Source of the DNA: Hymenoscyphus infarciens
Taxonomy: Eukaryota > Ascomycota > Leotiomycetes > Helotiales > Helotiaceae
Direction: 5' to 3'
NCBI GenBank assembly: GCA_001414345.1
Contig: LLCB01000013.1
Location: forward strand, 124,001 to 188,000
DNA: 64,000 bases
The notes beneath the pieces are model-generated. The model made no database searches. It saw only the letters and a program-made list of their open reading frames with translations, and was not told the DNA's origin. Below, piece by piece: positions 47,045 to 59,460 of this stretch. The translations under genes were made by a program, and so were the position numbers. Position 1 is the stretch's first letter. The number at the start of each line of letters is the position of its first letter.

Positions 47045-48200
47045 GAAAGTTAAAAAGAAATATTCTATTATTTAATAATCTCTTTAAATAACTAATTAAA
47101 TAAAGAACTTAATACCTCTATATTAACCTAGAATAAAGCCTTATTAGGAAATATCTAATTAACTACTCTAATAAAGACGAATCTAATTATACTAAAAAGA
47201 TAGTTAGTCTATTTTAAGTAAATAAAGAAGTTAAAGTATCTTCTCTCTTATTCTTTTATAATAGCTAAGAAGTTATATTAACTTATTAAACTTTAAGCTA
47301 ATAAAGTCTTATATAAATTATTATATAATTATATATTAATATAATAAAATAGAAAAGAGATATATACTAACTAGTTTATCTTATTTAAAAGGAAGTTTAC
47401 TATAATCTATAAGATTTTAAGAATAAAAAGAGAAGAGTATAAAAATAACCTCTAATAAAGCTTAAAAAACCTTAAAAATAATTTTCAGAATCTATTTACT
47501 CTTTTATAAAAAGTTAAATTATTAAAAAGAATAGTATTCTTACTTAAATAACCTTTATTAAAAATTACTACTTTATTTGAAAACTCTAATCTCTATATAT
47601 TTAATATATTTTTAAAACTACTAACTATATAAGACGTTTAATAGCTTAAATACTTATTAGATATACTCTATAGATATTTAATAAACTAAACACTCTTTAA
47701 TAGATCTTAGTTTACTATATAAAAAGATATAGCTTATTATTTAATAAATAAAATACTCTTTAGTAGATAAAGAATTACTATATAGAATAGAAAGTTACTA
47801 TATATAACTCTTATAAGAAATGTTATAATATTACTCTAGAATTTCACTTTTATAGATTAGAATATTTTAATAGTATATATTTATTTTCAAACCTAATATT
47901 ATTACTATACTATACTATTTATTTAATATTATAACCGTACTAATTATATACTATTTAATAACTTATATACTAAAACTTAAAAATGAAGCTATTCTCACTT
48001 TTATTAAGATAAGCTATATATAAAGATTTTAAGGCTATTTTAGAAGCTATTAATATAATTCTTTTTTTTAAAATACTCTATTAACTTTGATTTATAAATC
48101 TAGCTATTTATAATATAATTCTAAAGTATAAGGCTAAAAATAAGTAGGTTTAAAATCTAGAGTGAAAAGCTTAAATCTGATAGGCTTAGTAATACTATAT
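47045..48200. repeat. RIP-mutated TA-rich sequence, right edge of the block
   Basis: Degraded repeat DNA of unknown origin. Composition normalises between 48200 and 48400. Confidence 0.5.
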
Positions 48201-48457
48201 AATATTAATTAAAAGACTAATAATATTAAGAGTGATACGATTAAATATTGTTAGGATTTTGCATTGTAAATAGTATGTATTAAACTCTATTTTCAACGAT
48301 ATATCGTAGTAGTATGATATTCCAGATACTACTAGCAACACTGATATGAGAAGTTCTCGTATAAGAAGACAAAACAGTGCCAAAGACAATAACCAAACTC
48401 CAAACTCCCTCTTTACACAAAGAAAAAAAAGCAACAATTCAACGGAATCATGAATCC

Positions 48458-49853
48458 TCAAAGGGAGAATCCTATAGCTAACACCCCAGCTATCAAGCCC
48501 CAAACCCCCAGTTCATTTCCCCCGGCCGCCCTTCCCCTCAAAGCCCTGGGTGCCCTTGAAACTAGAATTCCAGCCATTACGCGTGCCATTCCTTTTGGTA
48601 TGATTCCCAGCAAGCGAGGAATTGGCCACCCCCGGAGCACCGAAATCCTTATAAAGCCTTTAATCCGCAGTCTTAGGAAGGGGACAAGATTTATCCGTAC
48701 AATTAGCTTGTAATTCCGGTTGCCCATTTCTAAGAAGGGTTGCTGGTGAGCAACGTGAACTAAAGAGGCCGTTGAGGGTGTTGAACCACTGTGATGAATC
48801 AGTGAGTAAGATGTTTAAGCATTAAACTCTGGCACCCCTTCTACCAAAATATCGTACGAGACAATCTGGGACAATCGTATTTAGTATCCGAGTTGATTTG
48901 GGAGAATGAAGGAACCAAATTTCTACTTCTTCCAACCTCCTTGAACAAAAATCATGATTATTCTAGATTGTTTTAAACAATTTGATGGGAAGTTGGTGCC
49001 GGAGAGCAATACTCGCTTCTCTTAAAAAGATTTTACGACGGAGAGGTGAAGAAAGTTGGGAGACTGGGACTTTATTCTCGAGCACGATAGTTTACAGGAA
49101 TGGGAATGGAAGGAGAAATATTACTTACGATTGTAGTATGGGAGGGAGAAAACCCAATGGATTTCGCAGCGAGAGTGAGTTGGTTTACGAACCAGCCTTG
49201 TTCAAATGGGTCAACTTTCATGTATCTATATGGGCGCACAGGAATAAGGTTAGAAAACGTATCATAAAACGAGGAACGGGAAGACTGGGTTGACATACTT
49301 GTGAACTTCGTACATGCTTGGTTTCCCTGCATAAGCGGGGAAAGAAGCATCCTTCCCTTGAAGTGAGCAATTCAGAAGGACACCAAAGTACTCCCAAACA
49401 TGCGTAAGGAGAAAACTATCTGAATTGGCAGCTTAGATCTAACTAAAATATTGAACACAAACATACTATTGGGCTGAATTAATATTGCCATTCGAAGCCT
49501 TAATCTGTTCAATAGGCACTGGGCCACCATCAAGAAAGTTCTTCGCAACTCCCCATGGATGCACTCCATTATTCGTGGAGTACAGAGCTGTACCAAATTA
49601 CTCGAGGAGGTTGACTGATGTGCCAGTAGGTACTGATTGATGCGATACCAGTCACTGGGACTCCGACGTTAGCCGAAGTATAATTGCCAATGATGGCGGT
49701 GTTGAGAATGAAAGTCATTACGCCGTGCTGAGATATAGCGGTGTTGTTTCCGAATATTTGTGATGCGTAAAAATCGCAGATTAGGGTGGTTGTGGGCCGT
49801 TGTGCTCCAGCTGTTGCTATGGTGGCTAAGAAAAGGAGGTGCTTGAGAAACAT
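48458..49853 (-). pseudogene. Broken gene for a secreted, GPI-anchor-type conserved fungal protein
   Basis: The N-terminus MFLKHLLFLATIATAGA is a good signal peptide, followed by CDFYASQIFGNNTAIS and NVGVPVTGIAS. Exon-like pieces continue in order with sensible introns: YSTNNGVHPWGVAKNFLDGG; THVWEYFGVLLNCSLQGKD with FPAYAGKPSMYEVHK; YMKVDPFEQGWFVNQLTLAA; SSRCSPATLLRNGQPELQA with CTDKSCPLP; NSSLAGNHTKRNGT. It ends in a GPI-type tail, NELGVWGLIAGVLAIGFSL, with its stop at 48458. Disabling changes are a one-base frameshift near 49625-49632, a TAA at 49598-49600, a TAA at 48660-48662, and a second frameshift near 48535 before the GPI tail. The gene would have made a ~300-aa N-glycosylated cell-surface protein. 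I recognise the design from ascomycete predicted proteins but know no function. Confidence 0.7.
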
Positions 49854-51836
49854 CGTGGGGATGTTTAGACGATCGGTCTTTGGACTAATTATATATTTAT
49901 TGTTTAAAGAGGGACGTTTCTCAAAAAATTCCTTTAGTACTTGTTGGACTTGAAAGGGGTAAAGCGGGAAAGACGTGAAATTTCGCTACTAAAACTCGCT
50001 TAAGCTTATAGAAAACTAGTTGTTATTGATAAAAAATCTAATTTAAGGATGCCGTGCACCTTGATACTTTAGGTGCGCTACCACTCTTCGTCGAGACAGA
50101 AACAACCAGACCCAAGTCCGTCGCCGATGTTGCAAATCAATCCTAAAGATTGGTGAGATTTTTGAAAGAACCCATAATCGGAAATAAACGATGCACAACT
50201 CATGTATCTAAACACTCATCTACCAGCCAGGATACCCTCAACACCCATGGAGCAATCCTCTAACAAAAAAAAAGGTAAACATATCGAGAACACGATAACT
50301 GCTCCTTTTCTCGAATTTGAGAAACTTGGCTGAGCGGAAGACGAAACGAAGCTGACAGCTGTTGTCAGATAGAGAGAAAGGAGTTGCGGCTGATATGCAA
50401 ACGGCGTGTATGCAAGTTTGCTGACCACTGGTAAGCAAATCGTCCTCGTCTAATTCAAAACAACAAACAATTGAAGTTAAGATTACCGCTAGAGGCACGT
50501 TATTCCTCCGTGAGATAAATCGCAAGATACTAGGTAGCTCGACAAGAAGAAAAGGCTCGAACTCTGGATATTTTGCCCTGGGAACCAATAGAAGAAAATC
50601 AATTCCAACTCAACAGGAGAGTGTTGGATTATCAATTCGCGATAAATATGCTGCCAAAGGATTAGAAACAAAGTAGGAATGAGCAACTCCCAATGACAGT
50701 GCAGAGAAGGTTAAAGTAAATAGCAAAGAATGCCTCGAAGAACCTCGAGAGATCTTCAACGGGGTGCGGCAAAGGACACGACTAAAACAGTCCATTGGGA
50801 AACGAAGCGAGGATTCCCTGGAGGGAGAGACAGGGAGAGTCACTTGATCATGCTGCTGCAAACAAGACGACGACATCCGTGATACCTAGAGCAAAGCCGC
50901 AATGGTTTCGCAAACTCGAAAGTAGATGTACACGCGACAAAATGAACAGTTCATCATGACTTCTGAGTCCCAGCCACGATCTTCCGTAGACACGCGAGAA
51001 ATTGCCTGAAACATGCCATGGCACGATGAATCGAAGCACCAAAATCTCCCCCAAACACAACAACAAACCCGACGAACTGGAGGAAAAGGGAAGTGGACAG
51101 AGCTCCGTGGAGAAAGAGGATGATCCTGTCGTTGCCGGCAATTGAGTTCAATAAAAGGAAATGACACCTTATTTGACCTCTGGAAGAGGTGAGAATAAGC
51201 CAAAAAGTGAGCCCATGCCCATGAGTAAGGGGGATGAAAGCGGGGTAATCTGGCAGTGCAGTGCAACCCTACAAGTAACGTATGACACACGACCTGGATT
51301 GTCCTTGGGTGGCGCGTCTGTGACAACAATGCAACACCGCCAACACTTGGAAAGGAAGTGTGTACTAGTACTAGTAATTCAGATGCTTTAGTGAATAACT
51401 AACTTTAATCTTCTCACTCGAGATGGAATGCAATAACTTCATTCACTGATGAAAGCAGTCGAGGAGAGGAGCCAAGCGCTAGGTGACGATCATGTGGGAA
51501 ATGCACAAAGGAGGCGTTTCCCCGGACCCACTCTTCTCCAGGTTCCCCGCAATATCATTCGTCTTTGTGGGCCTCGCTTCGTACGTCCATGTATCGCTTT
51601 TGGCTCTCCAACCAATCACCGCCCTTCTATTCTTTCCACGCCGTCTCAGCCGTCTGTCCCAAGTCCTAAGAGTGACTTGAGAGGTACACTACTGGTACTT
51701 CTTCTCCTCTTCCCCTTTTCTTTCATTCCTGCTCTTCATCAAACCATCATCTCTAAAGACACTTCCTCATCTTGATACCATCTCTACACATTCAATCAAC
51801 AACACCAAGACAGAGACTCCCTCCGCCACCCTCATC
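49854..51836. other. Gene-poor interval
   Basis: Several minus-strand open frames of 90-150 residues exist between 50200 and 51400, but they overlap each other in different frames, are Cys/Phe/Ser-rich and show no splice-linked continuity. No gene was supported. 51450-51836 is probably the promoter and leader of the next gene. Confidence 0.4.
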
Positions 51837-52232
51837 ATGCTACCAAAAGCCCGCTCCTTCAACCGGTCGACTGGTGTCGTCGTTGGTCTTTCCGGTACCT
51901 GCGCGGCGGCTCCGCTTCTCTTCTTCATCCCCGGTGCCGAGGAACGTCTCGCTGCTCAAGCTGCAAAATGGGGTCCACGATGGAATAGAGGCTTCTCGAG
52001 AGTTACTCCCGCTGTACAACGCGGTGCTGCCAAGGTTGAACCGAGAATGCAAAAGACGGTCAAGGTCGTCGAGCCACCTCTGAAGACGGCTGCGATGTGA
52101 GTATTCTCGTTGCAAGTGCTTTTACTTGAAGCATAGCTTGTCGTATTGTATCGTATCGTACATATACTGATATGTTCACTTCTCAGTGCTATCGATCGAA
52201 ATATCAAGCGTATCTTGCCGGAGCGAAAATAA
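51837..52232 (+). CDS. Small basic hypothetical protein with one hydrophobic segment
   Basis: Exons 51837..52096 and 52187..52232 give 101 aa; the 90 bp intron is GTGAGT..TTCTCAG. Residues ~11-32 (TGVVVGLSGTCAAAPLLFFI) form a possible membrane segment or organelle leader. The rest is basic and helical (AAKWGPRWNRGFSRV, KRILPERK). Intron position and clean frame argue for a real gene. A small mitochondrial membrane protein is conceivable, but I do not recognise a family. Confidence 0.6.
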
Positions 52233-52929
52233 TAGAGTGACGATATATTGCGATTGAGGTGTATGGTGGAATGGGAGGATTGTGAGGATATTGCGTAGAA
52301 ACATACATGCACAAGGCGTTCGTCCGATAGGTGATAAATCGAGACCTGGGTGGGAGTTATGGAAGGGAGTTGGTACGAAGGAAATGAAGCTCATAACATA
52401 CGAAATTTCCTGAATAAGGAAGGGGTCTTCTTGGCCTCAAATTACACATCAAGTGGATAGCAATATGATCAGTATCAACACTTGTATAACACTGATCTCG
52501 TCTGCTTAACGTTATTGTGGTGGTGATTTCATCGAACGGAACTCGACAAGCTCTCGAGAGGATTACTGAAGCAACATCACGACATCCAACCCCACTCAAG
52601 TAGCGTGTAGGTACATTTGTAATCTGACAGCTTGCACCATAAACCCACATCGTGATAGGCCAAATAAGACGCTTTAATTCCAATCCAGTTGGTAAGCGAC
52701 TGCCTAGAACAATTGTGAATGGAAGATGCACCTCATTTAGTAAGCTTATGACCGATAACCACGATAGCTATCTAGCTTCAAAAGCTCTCCTTTTTGTCAA
52801 CAACACAACACCCGTACGTGAGTAGAGTACAACAGCTGCAATTCTGCAAATACAAATTGCCTCGTACCTCCAATTCCTTGTCACATGCAACTATCCAAAC
52901 CTACCCTCCAAATCCCCCAACCTAAAACC
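52233..52929. other. Intergenic, no gene seen
   Basis: Normal composition. The right end is CA-rich and is probably the leader of the following gene. Confidence 0.4.
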
Positions 52930-53607
52930 ATGTCAGCCAGGGAGACCATCTCGCTGGCGCACACCGCACGCTGCAAGCTCATGATAGCCGCCGACAAACC
53001 CGACAGAAACCTACGATTCATCCTCGGCCACGCCTTCACACTCGACAAACTCCGTCTCCGAGTCCTCGAGATCGAAAACGAAGAGCTCTCCGACTCCAGC
53101 GATTCCGACGACCCCCCAATCTACGACGAGGTCGCAGCCACAAACCCCGGACAAAATGCCCCGCGGCGCGTCAGTTTCCCCTCCAACGCCCGTCCCGCAC
53201 GAACCAACAATCCCCAGAATCGCAGTCCTCCCCCTGCTGCGGAAGCACATCTCGATTCCGATTCTGATGAAGAAGAATATGCGGATGAGGAGGAGGATGA
53301 AGAGGGTGGATTGTCGCTGAGACGATTCGACAGTGCGAGTACGAGGCCGCCGAGGATGGTGGATGATAGAGAGGGGGATGAGGATTACGATGATGAGAAT
53401 GGTCCTGTTTCGCCGACGGATCTGGATTTGAAGTCAATAACTACGGGTCCGGAGAATGAGGAACTGGCGGGATTGTATGGACATGTCAAGGGTTGTCCTT
53501 GTCATGGACAGCATAAAGATGCTCCGGATATTACGAAGGCCTGGGAAGTACCCCAGAAGCCGGGATATAAGGGGAATCGGATTGCGGTTGTTCAGGTTGA
53601 GGGTTAG
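52930..53607 (+). CDS. Conserved-looking acidic hypothetical protein
   Basis: A 225-aa single-exon protein. Residues 1-50 (SARETISLAHTARCKLMI..RNLRFILGHAFTLDKLRLRVLEIENEE) form an alpha-helical, well-structured start of the kind conserved in ascomycete predicted proteins. The middle (~55-165) is disordered with long Asp/Glu runs and Ser-Asp casein-kinase-type sites. The C-terminal ~60 residues contain LYGHVKGCPCHGQHKD, a small Cys/His cluster, and a conserved-looking end (GNRIAVVQVEG). An in-frame ATG at 52885 would add 15 residues; I chose 52930 because the helical core starts there. Function is unknown. Confidence 0.7.
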   Translation: MSARETISLAHTARCKLMIAADKPDRNLRFILGHAFTLDKLRLRVLEIENEELSDSSDSDDPPIYDEVAATNPGQNAPRRVSFPSNARPARTNNPQNRSPPPAAEAHLDSDSDEEEYADEEEDEEGGLSLRRFDSASTRPPRMVDDREGDEDYDDENGPVSPTDLDLKSITTGPENEELAGLYGHVKGCPCHGQHKDAPDITKAWEVPQKPGYKGNRIAVVQVEG

Positions 53608-54043
53608 GTGTTAAGTGATGGTGTTGAGACTAAGGGAATATTTTCTGGACTTCAATTGGGAGGGACTTTATTCCTTTAGGGATTTTCCGGCTGCTACATG
53701 GAAGATCCAGAGTATGAAGGGAAAGTCAACATCGGAGATGTTTTTTTTTGCCTCGTATCTCTATCCTGCCGGAAGTTAAGGAGTTGCATAAATTGGCCAA
53801 GATATCAAAATCTCGTCTGGCGGTATCATGGAGAGAGATGGTTATTCTTGTAGTTGAAGAATATAGCACAAATCTCAACTCAAGTGAAGACATGATTCTA
53901 GCAATGCTAATTAATGCCATTGACAATTCTACTTTTCTCGACCAGGGAATCGCAAGTGGGCAAGAGTAGGAAAAAATCCTCCTCTCTCTCAATTGTTCAA
54001 CCAAGACTCGGAAATCAAGTTCAATTGTCCTACGAGACTCGAA
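53608..54043. other. Intergenic with an ATG-less plus-strand open frame
   Basis: A plus-strand frame (about 53745-53969) reads like protein (EVKELHKLAKISKSRLAVSW) but lacks an ATG, and no upstream exon was found. It may be a fragment. Confidence 0.3.
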
Positions 54044-54427
54044 TCATCGCCCCTTATTCTTCCAGAGAACTTGGGACAATCCCAAGAAGAGCAAGTGCCT
54101 CGAGACAGCAGTCACGAACCCCTGCTTATTTCCACTCATCGCCACCACACTCCCCTCTACCACGTCTAATTCCTTAATCCGGTTCAAACCGTATGGAGCC
54201 ATCTTCATGTTTTCATGTCGTAACGAATACCTGGATTCTGCACGACCGGGGGGCCACTTTGAATGTTTTGCATCGCAGTTCAAATGACTCCAAAGTTGGT
54301 AATCATACGGTGCCTTCATAAAATACCACCCCCTCCACACCCCCTGTACCTCCTGCAATGTAGTGTAGTGCAACACAAACTCAATAACTCTAATATGCAC
54401 CTGCTCCGCGGGGCAAGGTATCTGCAT
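54044..54427 (-). CDS. Uncertain small hypothetical ORF
   Basis: 127 residues from an ATG, with balanced composition (AEQVHIRVIEFVLHYTTLQ, GWYFMKAPYDYQLWSHL, ENMKMAPYGLNRIKELDVV). No family is recognised and no promoter or introns are evident. It may be a gene fragment or chance. Confidence 0.25.
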   Translation of the reverse strand: MQIPCPAEQVHIRVIEFVLHYTTLQEVQGVWRGWYFMKAPYDYQLWSHLNCDAKHSKWPPGRAESRYSLRHENMKMAPYGLNRIKELDVVEGSVVAMSGNKQGFVTAVSRHLLFLGLSQVLWKNKGR

Positions 54428-54719
54428 CCGGGAGGCAAGCGGGTCGTTTTTGCTTTTTGATTATGCAAGACCTTCCGAATGGAGAGGTTGTTGTTTGATA
54501 GATGTACGTACTTGAAATTTAATTTTCCGGCCTTTCTTTATGGGGTTTGAGTTCTTTGGGAGTTGGGTGGATGGTTGGTGATTGTGAAGGGGTTTTGAAG
54601 AACGACCGGAGATGAATTCGATAGTGTTGTCACATAAGCTCTCGTGGAATGGCTGCCCTAGGTTTAGGTGAGAGTGAGCTAAGCGGAGTCGCATGTTGTA
54701 GTCTCTTTTCAATAGCCGG
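54428..54719. other. Intergenic
   Basis: No coding signal; it ends where RIP-like composition starts. Confidence 0.35.
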
Positions 54720-55195
54720 GTGCTTTTTCCTTACTCTTTTTATTCTTTTACTCGTAGTCACTCTTTAGAAGTCTTATAATATATATAGTAGAGCTATCTA
54801 TTACTATAAGACTAGTTTAAAACTAGCTTCGAGGTTATATATTACTAGAAATCTAACCTTTAGAAAGAAATCTACTAAGTAATAATAAAAATCCTTAGAT
54901 TTAAGTAGAGACGATAGTAATCTATTAAGAATAATTAAAAGTAAGTAGATTATTAGTATAGACGTAGAAAAAAGAGAGTAAATTTTAACTTATTTAAACT
55001 CTATATACTAAGACTTATAGTATAGATATTAAGCTATATAAATAGAAAGTATTTATAATATATTTATTTAAGTACTTATTATATAAATGGTTGCTTGAAT
55101 ATTATATATTTATTTATTATTTATTAAGAATAATAAATCCTATATTTATCTCTTTATTATATAGACCTAGTGCTCTTATAGCCTAGCACGGGGGT
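54720..55195. repeat. Short RIP-mutated relic
   Basis: About 470 bp of TA-rich DNA sharply bounded by normal sequence. No terminal repeat or target duplication was identified. Normal sequence resumes at about 55190. Confidence 0.5.
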
Positions 55196-55713
55196 TATAA
55201 GAATTCCTTTGCCTGGTGAAGATGATTCTTATTTGGGTCTTGTGTAGTTTTGCGTGTGATAGATGGTATTTTCCGGGAACTGCTTGTATGATTAAGTGAT
55301 GGGTTGGTGCGAAGGTGAGAGGGTGGGGTGTGGTTATTGGGAACTTCCCCCGGGGGGGGGGTTAGAGGCTGAACCCAACCAATTAACAGTAGTGAGACTC
55401 TCTTCATGCAAACCAGCCAATTTCCGAAATGTATTCTAGGGCCTCGAGATTTTGTTAGATCCACTTCAGCTGATATGCTTTACACATTAATTGCAGGATT
55501 GACGAATCATGTTACTACTTTATTAACTTACTAGAATCACTACTTAAAACAATTAGTCAATTCCGCCAATAGTGACTTTTGAAATATTATTCAATTGACG
55601 TAGGTGACAATCGTTCCTTTCCCTTAGGAACTCGAGGCCCCATTCCCCAAATCCTCTTTATCACCTCCATCCGTCCCGAGCACTTCATCCACATACTTAG
55701 AAGCGACAAGGAA

Positions 55714-57254
55714 TCAAACAAGTCCTAAAACCACAACAAAAGCAAAGAGCCTGAGAAAAAACTCGGCGAAGTTCTCTCCACACCATAAATTAAGAAGTCT
55801 GTCTGTCATATAACAAAAAGCATGGAGAAAGAGGTTAAATAGCAAAGCCTCAGCAGGCGTGTAGTTGTCTGTTCGTCAAATGTCAACCCAAGGAATTCCA
55901 GGCGGGGAGAGGACGACTTACCACACCATAATCTTCTACTCAGGGTATTTCTTGGAACGATTTGGAATGGCATCCGAACAACCATGGCCCCATTCATATA
56001 TTCCTTGCCCTCGATGGTTTCGATAACGTCCTTTTTTGTTTGTCGGACCCTCAGTTTCTCACACACACAGCTTTCCGTCTTTCCCTTTGATGACGAAACC
56101 TCCTTCTCCAATGTCTGCGCTCTAACTTTTTTGGCTTCCTCTAAATAGCTCTTTGCTTGCTCATTAGATATTCTTGCTTCCTCCAAAGTCTTACTGGCTT
56201 GAGCTTTAAACTCCTTGCCTTCCATTAATCGCTCCTCAGCAATCACCTCCTGAATTCTGGCTTTCTCTCTGCATATCTCTGCTTTAGCCAAAGTGCAACC
56301 AGCTGTGTCTCTTTTCTGCCTCCCCTCCTCTAAATCTTTAAAGGCCACGTCCTTGAAGCCCCTCGCTTGCTGAAAGAACCATTCCCCTTTGATCTTGAAC
56401 CTCTGCACTTTCCTCAAAAGAATCATCGCTTCGTCTTTCTCCCTCTTTGCTTCTCCCAAAGCATTTTTCGCTTCTCCATTCATCTCCTTAGCTGCCTTCA
56501 AATCTTCTTCAGCTTTCTCGTTCTTTTTCTTGGTTTCCTCCAAAGCGGCGTTGGCTTCATCTCTCATTGCAACCGCTGCCTTTAAAGCCTTTTCCGCTTC
56601 CTCTTGTTTCTTTCCCATCTCGTCCAAAGTCACCTTTCCTCGAATGTGATACCGTTCCATCCTAGCCCTCGCCATCTCAACTTCCTCTACGTCACAAGCT
56701 CCCTCGCCGAACAATCTTTTCTTCTCATGATATTCTTGAACCCTCCTCGATTTCTCAAAAATCCTATAACATAGTCTTCCCCGTTCTCTATCAGCTGCTT
56801 GAAGCGTATTAATTTCTTTAATCTTGTTTTCTTCCTCGAGGTTCTTTAGGGATTTCTCGATGCTGGTTTTGAGGATGAGGAGTTCTTGGTTGAGTGCTTT
56901 TGCGCGGATAATTTCGAGGTCTGCTTGTGCGAGGACCTTTACTGTGCGAGTATGAGTGGAGAGGATGTGGGCTATTGGATCGTTGAGGGGTAGGAGGTTG
57001 GATTGAACAGCCTGGTGGGTAATATTTCCAACGGTCTGGTCGTCATGATTTTCATTCATGACAACATTGTACCGGTCAATGCGGTCATAGATCTGGTCGG
57101 TGGTTTGGTCGGTGAATGTATCCTCGGTCGGTTCAACAACTCTTGTAATAGCACGAGCACATGGTCGAGGGATCCTTGATTTCTTGTCTGACAGCTCGGT
57201 GGTTTGGTTATCGTTATCGGGGATAACTTCCACTTCGGCTATGATCAAAATCAT
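55714..57254 (-). CDS. Coiled-coil protein with probable C-terminal membrane anchor
   Basis: Exons complement(55714..55802, 55922..57254) give 473 aa; the 119 bp intron is GTAAGT..GACAG. Without splicing the frame runs to 482 aa. Residues ~110-410 are a nearly continuous Glu/Lys/Ala-rich helix with repeating phrases (KKQEEAEKALKAAVAMRDEA, ALEETKKKNEKAEEDLKAA, ALGEAKREKDEA), i.e. a long coiled coil built from related 20-25-residue units. The spliced C-terminus ends FFLRLFAFVVVLGLV, a good single membrane segment at the extreme end, which predicts a tail-anchored protein. The unspliced form lacks this. A second acceptor 4 bases later would give a different hydrophobic end. The N-terminal ~100 residues are polar. 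No family is recognised. Confidence 0.6.
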
Positions 57255-57823
57255 GTTTTTCGGCCGGGTGGTTACTCTGGGGGGTACCAGTTGTGTTGCA
57301 CTAATTGTGTTTTTTGGAGTTTGAAAAGGATGTCGGAGAGTCTGTAGAGGTTTTGTATTTCTATATGTGGGTTTAAATTAGTTGGGGAGATTGTGTCTTT
57401 TATTACATGATGAAATTATTTGTGATGAAATTAATAAATCGCTTGATGACGTTGATATAAAACTAGGTTCTTAGTACAAGAACTTAACAAGCATTGGTGG
57501 TGACGGATCTTTGATTACTTTTTAGTTTAGCTAATAGTACTAAGTTCATGGTCCTAATATGGTGAAAAATCTTTCCAATGACAGGGAAACGAGGTGAAAA
57601 TTAGGACCTCCAAACTCAAATTTGCTAGTGGTATTAAATTAGCATCGCTGGCCACCCAAAGAAAGATAATATAATATTTTTTGACTCCAAATAATACTAT
57701 GGTCCCTCCCGTTCACAGAAGGAATGCAGTTCGAAAGAATGTAACCAATAAAGGACTTCCACCTGAATATACCACTCAATCTCACACACAAAGACTCTTT
57801 TTTCTGTAGTCGGGTATCATAAC
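57255..57823. other. Intergenic, promoter side of the coiled-coil gene
   Basis: Moderately AT-rich; nothing else was supported. Confidence 0.4.
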
Positions 57824-58258
57824 TCACAAAATTATAGGTTGCAAATAATCGCCGTTTGGTGGGCCACAATTTGGTTCATCGCCACATCCATCAATCAACT
57901 CTTCCGGTGTCTCATTTCGTGAATATCTTGTCTATACTGATGCCTTACCAGCGCAGGATTACGGGAATCGCCCCTATATATCTATCCATTATACCTGCGA
58001 TAATTTAAATCGTGATTGCTCCATAACCTCATCCCGACTCTCTTCCGGCTCAACATACTTGAGCTCCGCATACCTTTCCCCCTTAAAACCAGTCGGTCTA
58101 GGAACAGAAAGTTCCAAAGTCTTACCCCAAGACCTCGGTTTGGTTCTGGATCCATCTGGTGAAAGGGTACTCACAAGAGTAGACCCAACCGAGTATCGTT
58201 GGACAACATTTTGATAACTCACTCCTATTGTCCTGAAGTACGACTTTGGCTTTGAATT
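57824..58258 (-). CDS. Partial small gene, 5' end unresolved
   Basis: Two exons join well: complement(57824..57931, 57995..58258), intron 57932-57994 (GTATAA..GTATAG). They encode NSKPKSYFRTIGVSYQ, STLVSTLSPDG, RPTGFKGERYAELKYVEPE, and after the join RNETPEELIDGCGDEPNCG to a stop. The frame has a TAA just upstream (about 58274) and no ATG, so an initiating exon is missing or the gene is truncated. No family is recognised. Confidence 0.35.
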
Positions 58259-59180
58259 AAACCTTCGAGTATGTATTTATATGTAAACTGTCCATGGTAC
58301 AGAACTTTGCCAGAAAGACGATGGGGAGGGGATGGTACCTCGCAAGCATATCAAATATCAGTAGTACCATTATACCATGCTTCGATGAAATTGCACAACC
58401 ATTTGCCTTGCAACCCGTATCACAACGGCATACTTATCTCCATCGCAGATTTGCTTTACTATTTTCTACATTAACTCTGCTTTTAGGCTATGCATGCTCG
58501 TTCCATAGTAATGTTGATCGTACAGTGCATAGCCCATCCTGTATTGAGTAAGAGTGCTGAGACCATAGGAAATATCCAAAAGAGTCAAAGACTTTGAAGG
58601 TCATGAGGAAGACGACTGTTTGATCCACGCTTTTCGATTGAGAAGTGACGGAAGTATGGGACAATATGAAGAAAGAAAGGATGGTGGTTAGCTTATTAGA
58701 TTAAAGAAGCTGTTCATAATTTTGGTTCGAAAGACTGAAGTGATCTCAAGCAAGAAGTTAAAGTCCAACATTGGTAAATGGAAAACGCGGATGGATTAAG
58801 GACTGCCACTGGACACTTATCACTAAAACCCTTCTGCTGTGATCGGAGCTTCTCTTGGCCAGCTTTAAGATTCACAGCTTGAGAGAATCAATAACTGTCT
58901 CTGCTGTATTCCCTGGGGAGAATGATTTATGGTTTGGCTCGGTGTGGGTGGTTTAGCCACACATGTAGCCTTGCGAGGAAGGAGTAAAACAAATAGAAAC
59001 GCGGAGCACTTGCTTAAACAACAATGTCATGGGATGGTCTTCTCTCCGAAGTTTAAGCATCCCCGAATCCACCACTATTTCTGGAGCCTGTACTACAGCC
59101 AGAAGCGGTTCAATGGCGCCGCCATGGATATAAACGACTGGGGGGATGGGAGTGAAATATTCTCACCGTGAGCAGGCTAT
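58259..59180. other. Gene-poor interval
   Basis: No gene was supported. Open frames here are short and overlapping. Confidence 0.35.
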
Positions 59181-59335
59181 CACCGCAAGAAATAATGCCG
59201 CAAACTTGTAGCATTGACGGCCGCGTGCCTGGTCCCCAAATCAACCCAAAGTTGAAACGAGAAGGAGAGGAAAAATTGAATCGGGAGGGGCGGTTTATAC
59301 TCGAAACTAACCTGCTTTGGAACGTAGGGTAGTGG

Positions 59336-59460
59336 GTCACTATCCTCCTCAACGTCGCTCCCCTCACACTCCCAGACAGCTTCCTGGCCAGGTCGAGACA
59401 AGCAAGAGATCAAAGGAGAACCTTTAAGCAGACCAATGCCCTCCCACTTCTTGACCATTA
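59336..59460 (-). other. Possible exon of an unknown minus-strand gene
   Basis: From ATG 59460 the frame MVKKWEGIGLLKGSPLIS then SRPGQEAVWECEGSDVEEDSDPLPYVPKQ reaches a splice-donor-like GTTAGT just after the final Gln codon. The acidic, well-balanced stretch looks coding, but no joining exon was found. Confidence 0.25.

Noticed and set aside
50886..51329. 147-aa minus-strand ORF
   Set aside because: Cys/Trp/Phe-rich random-looking composition and overlapping rival frames; no splice continuity.
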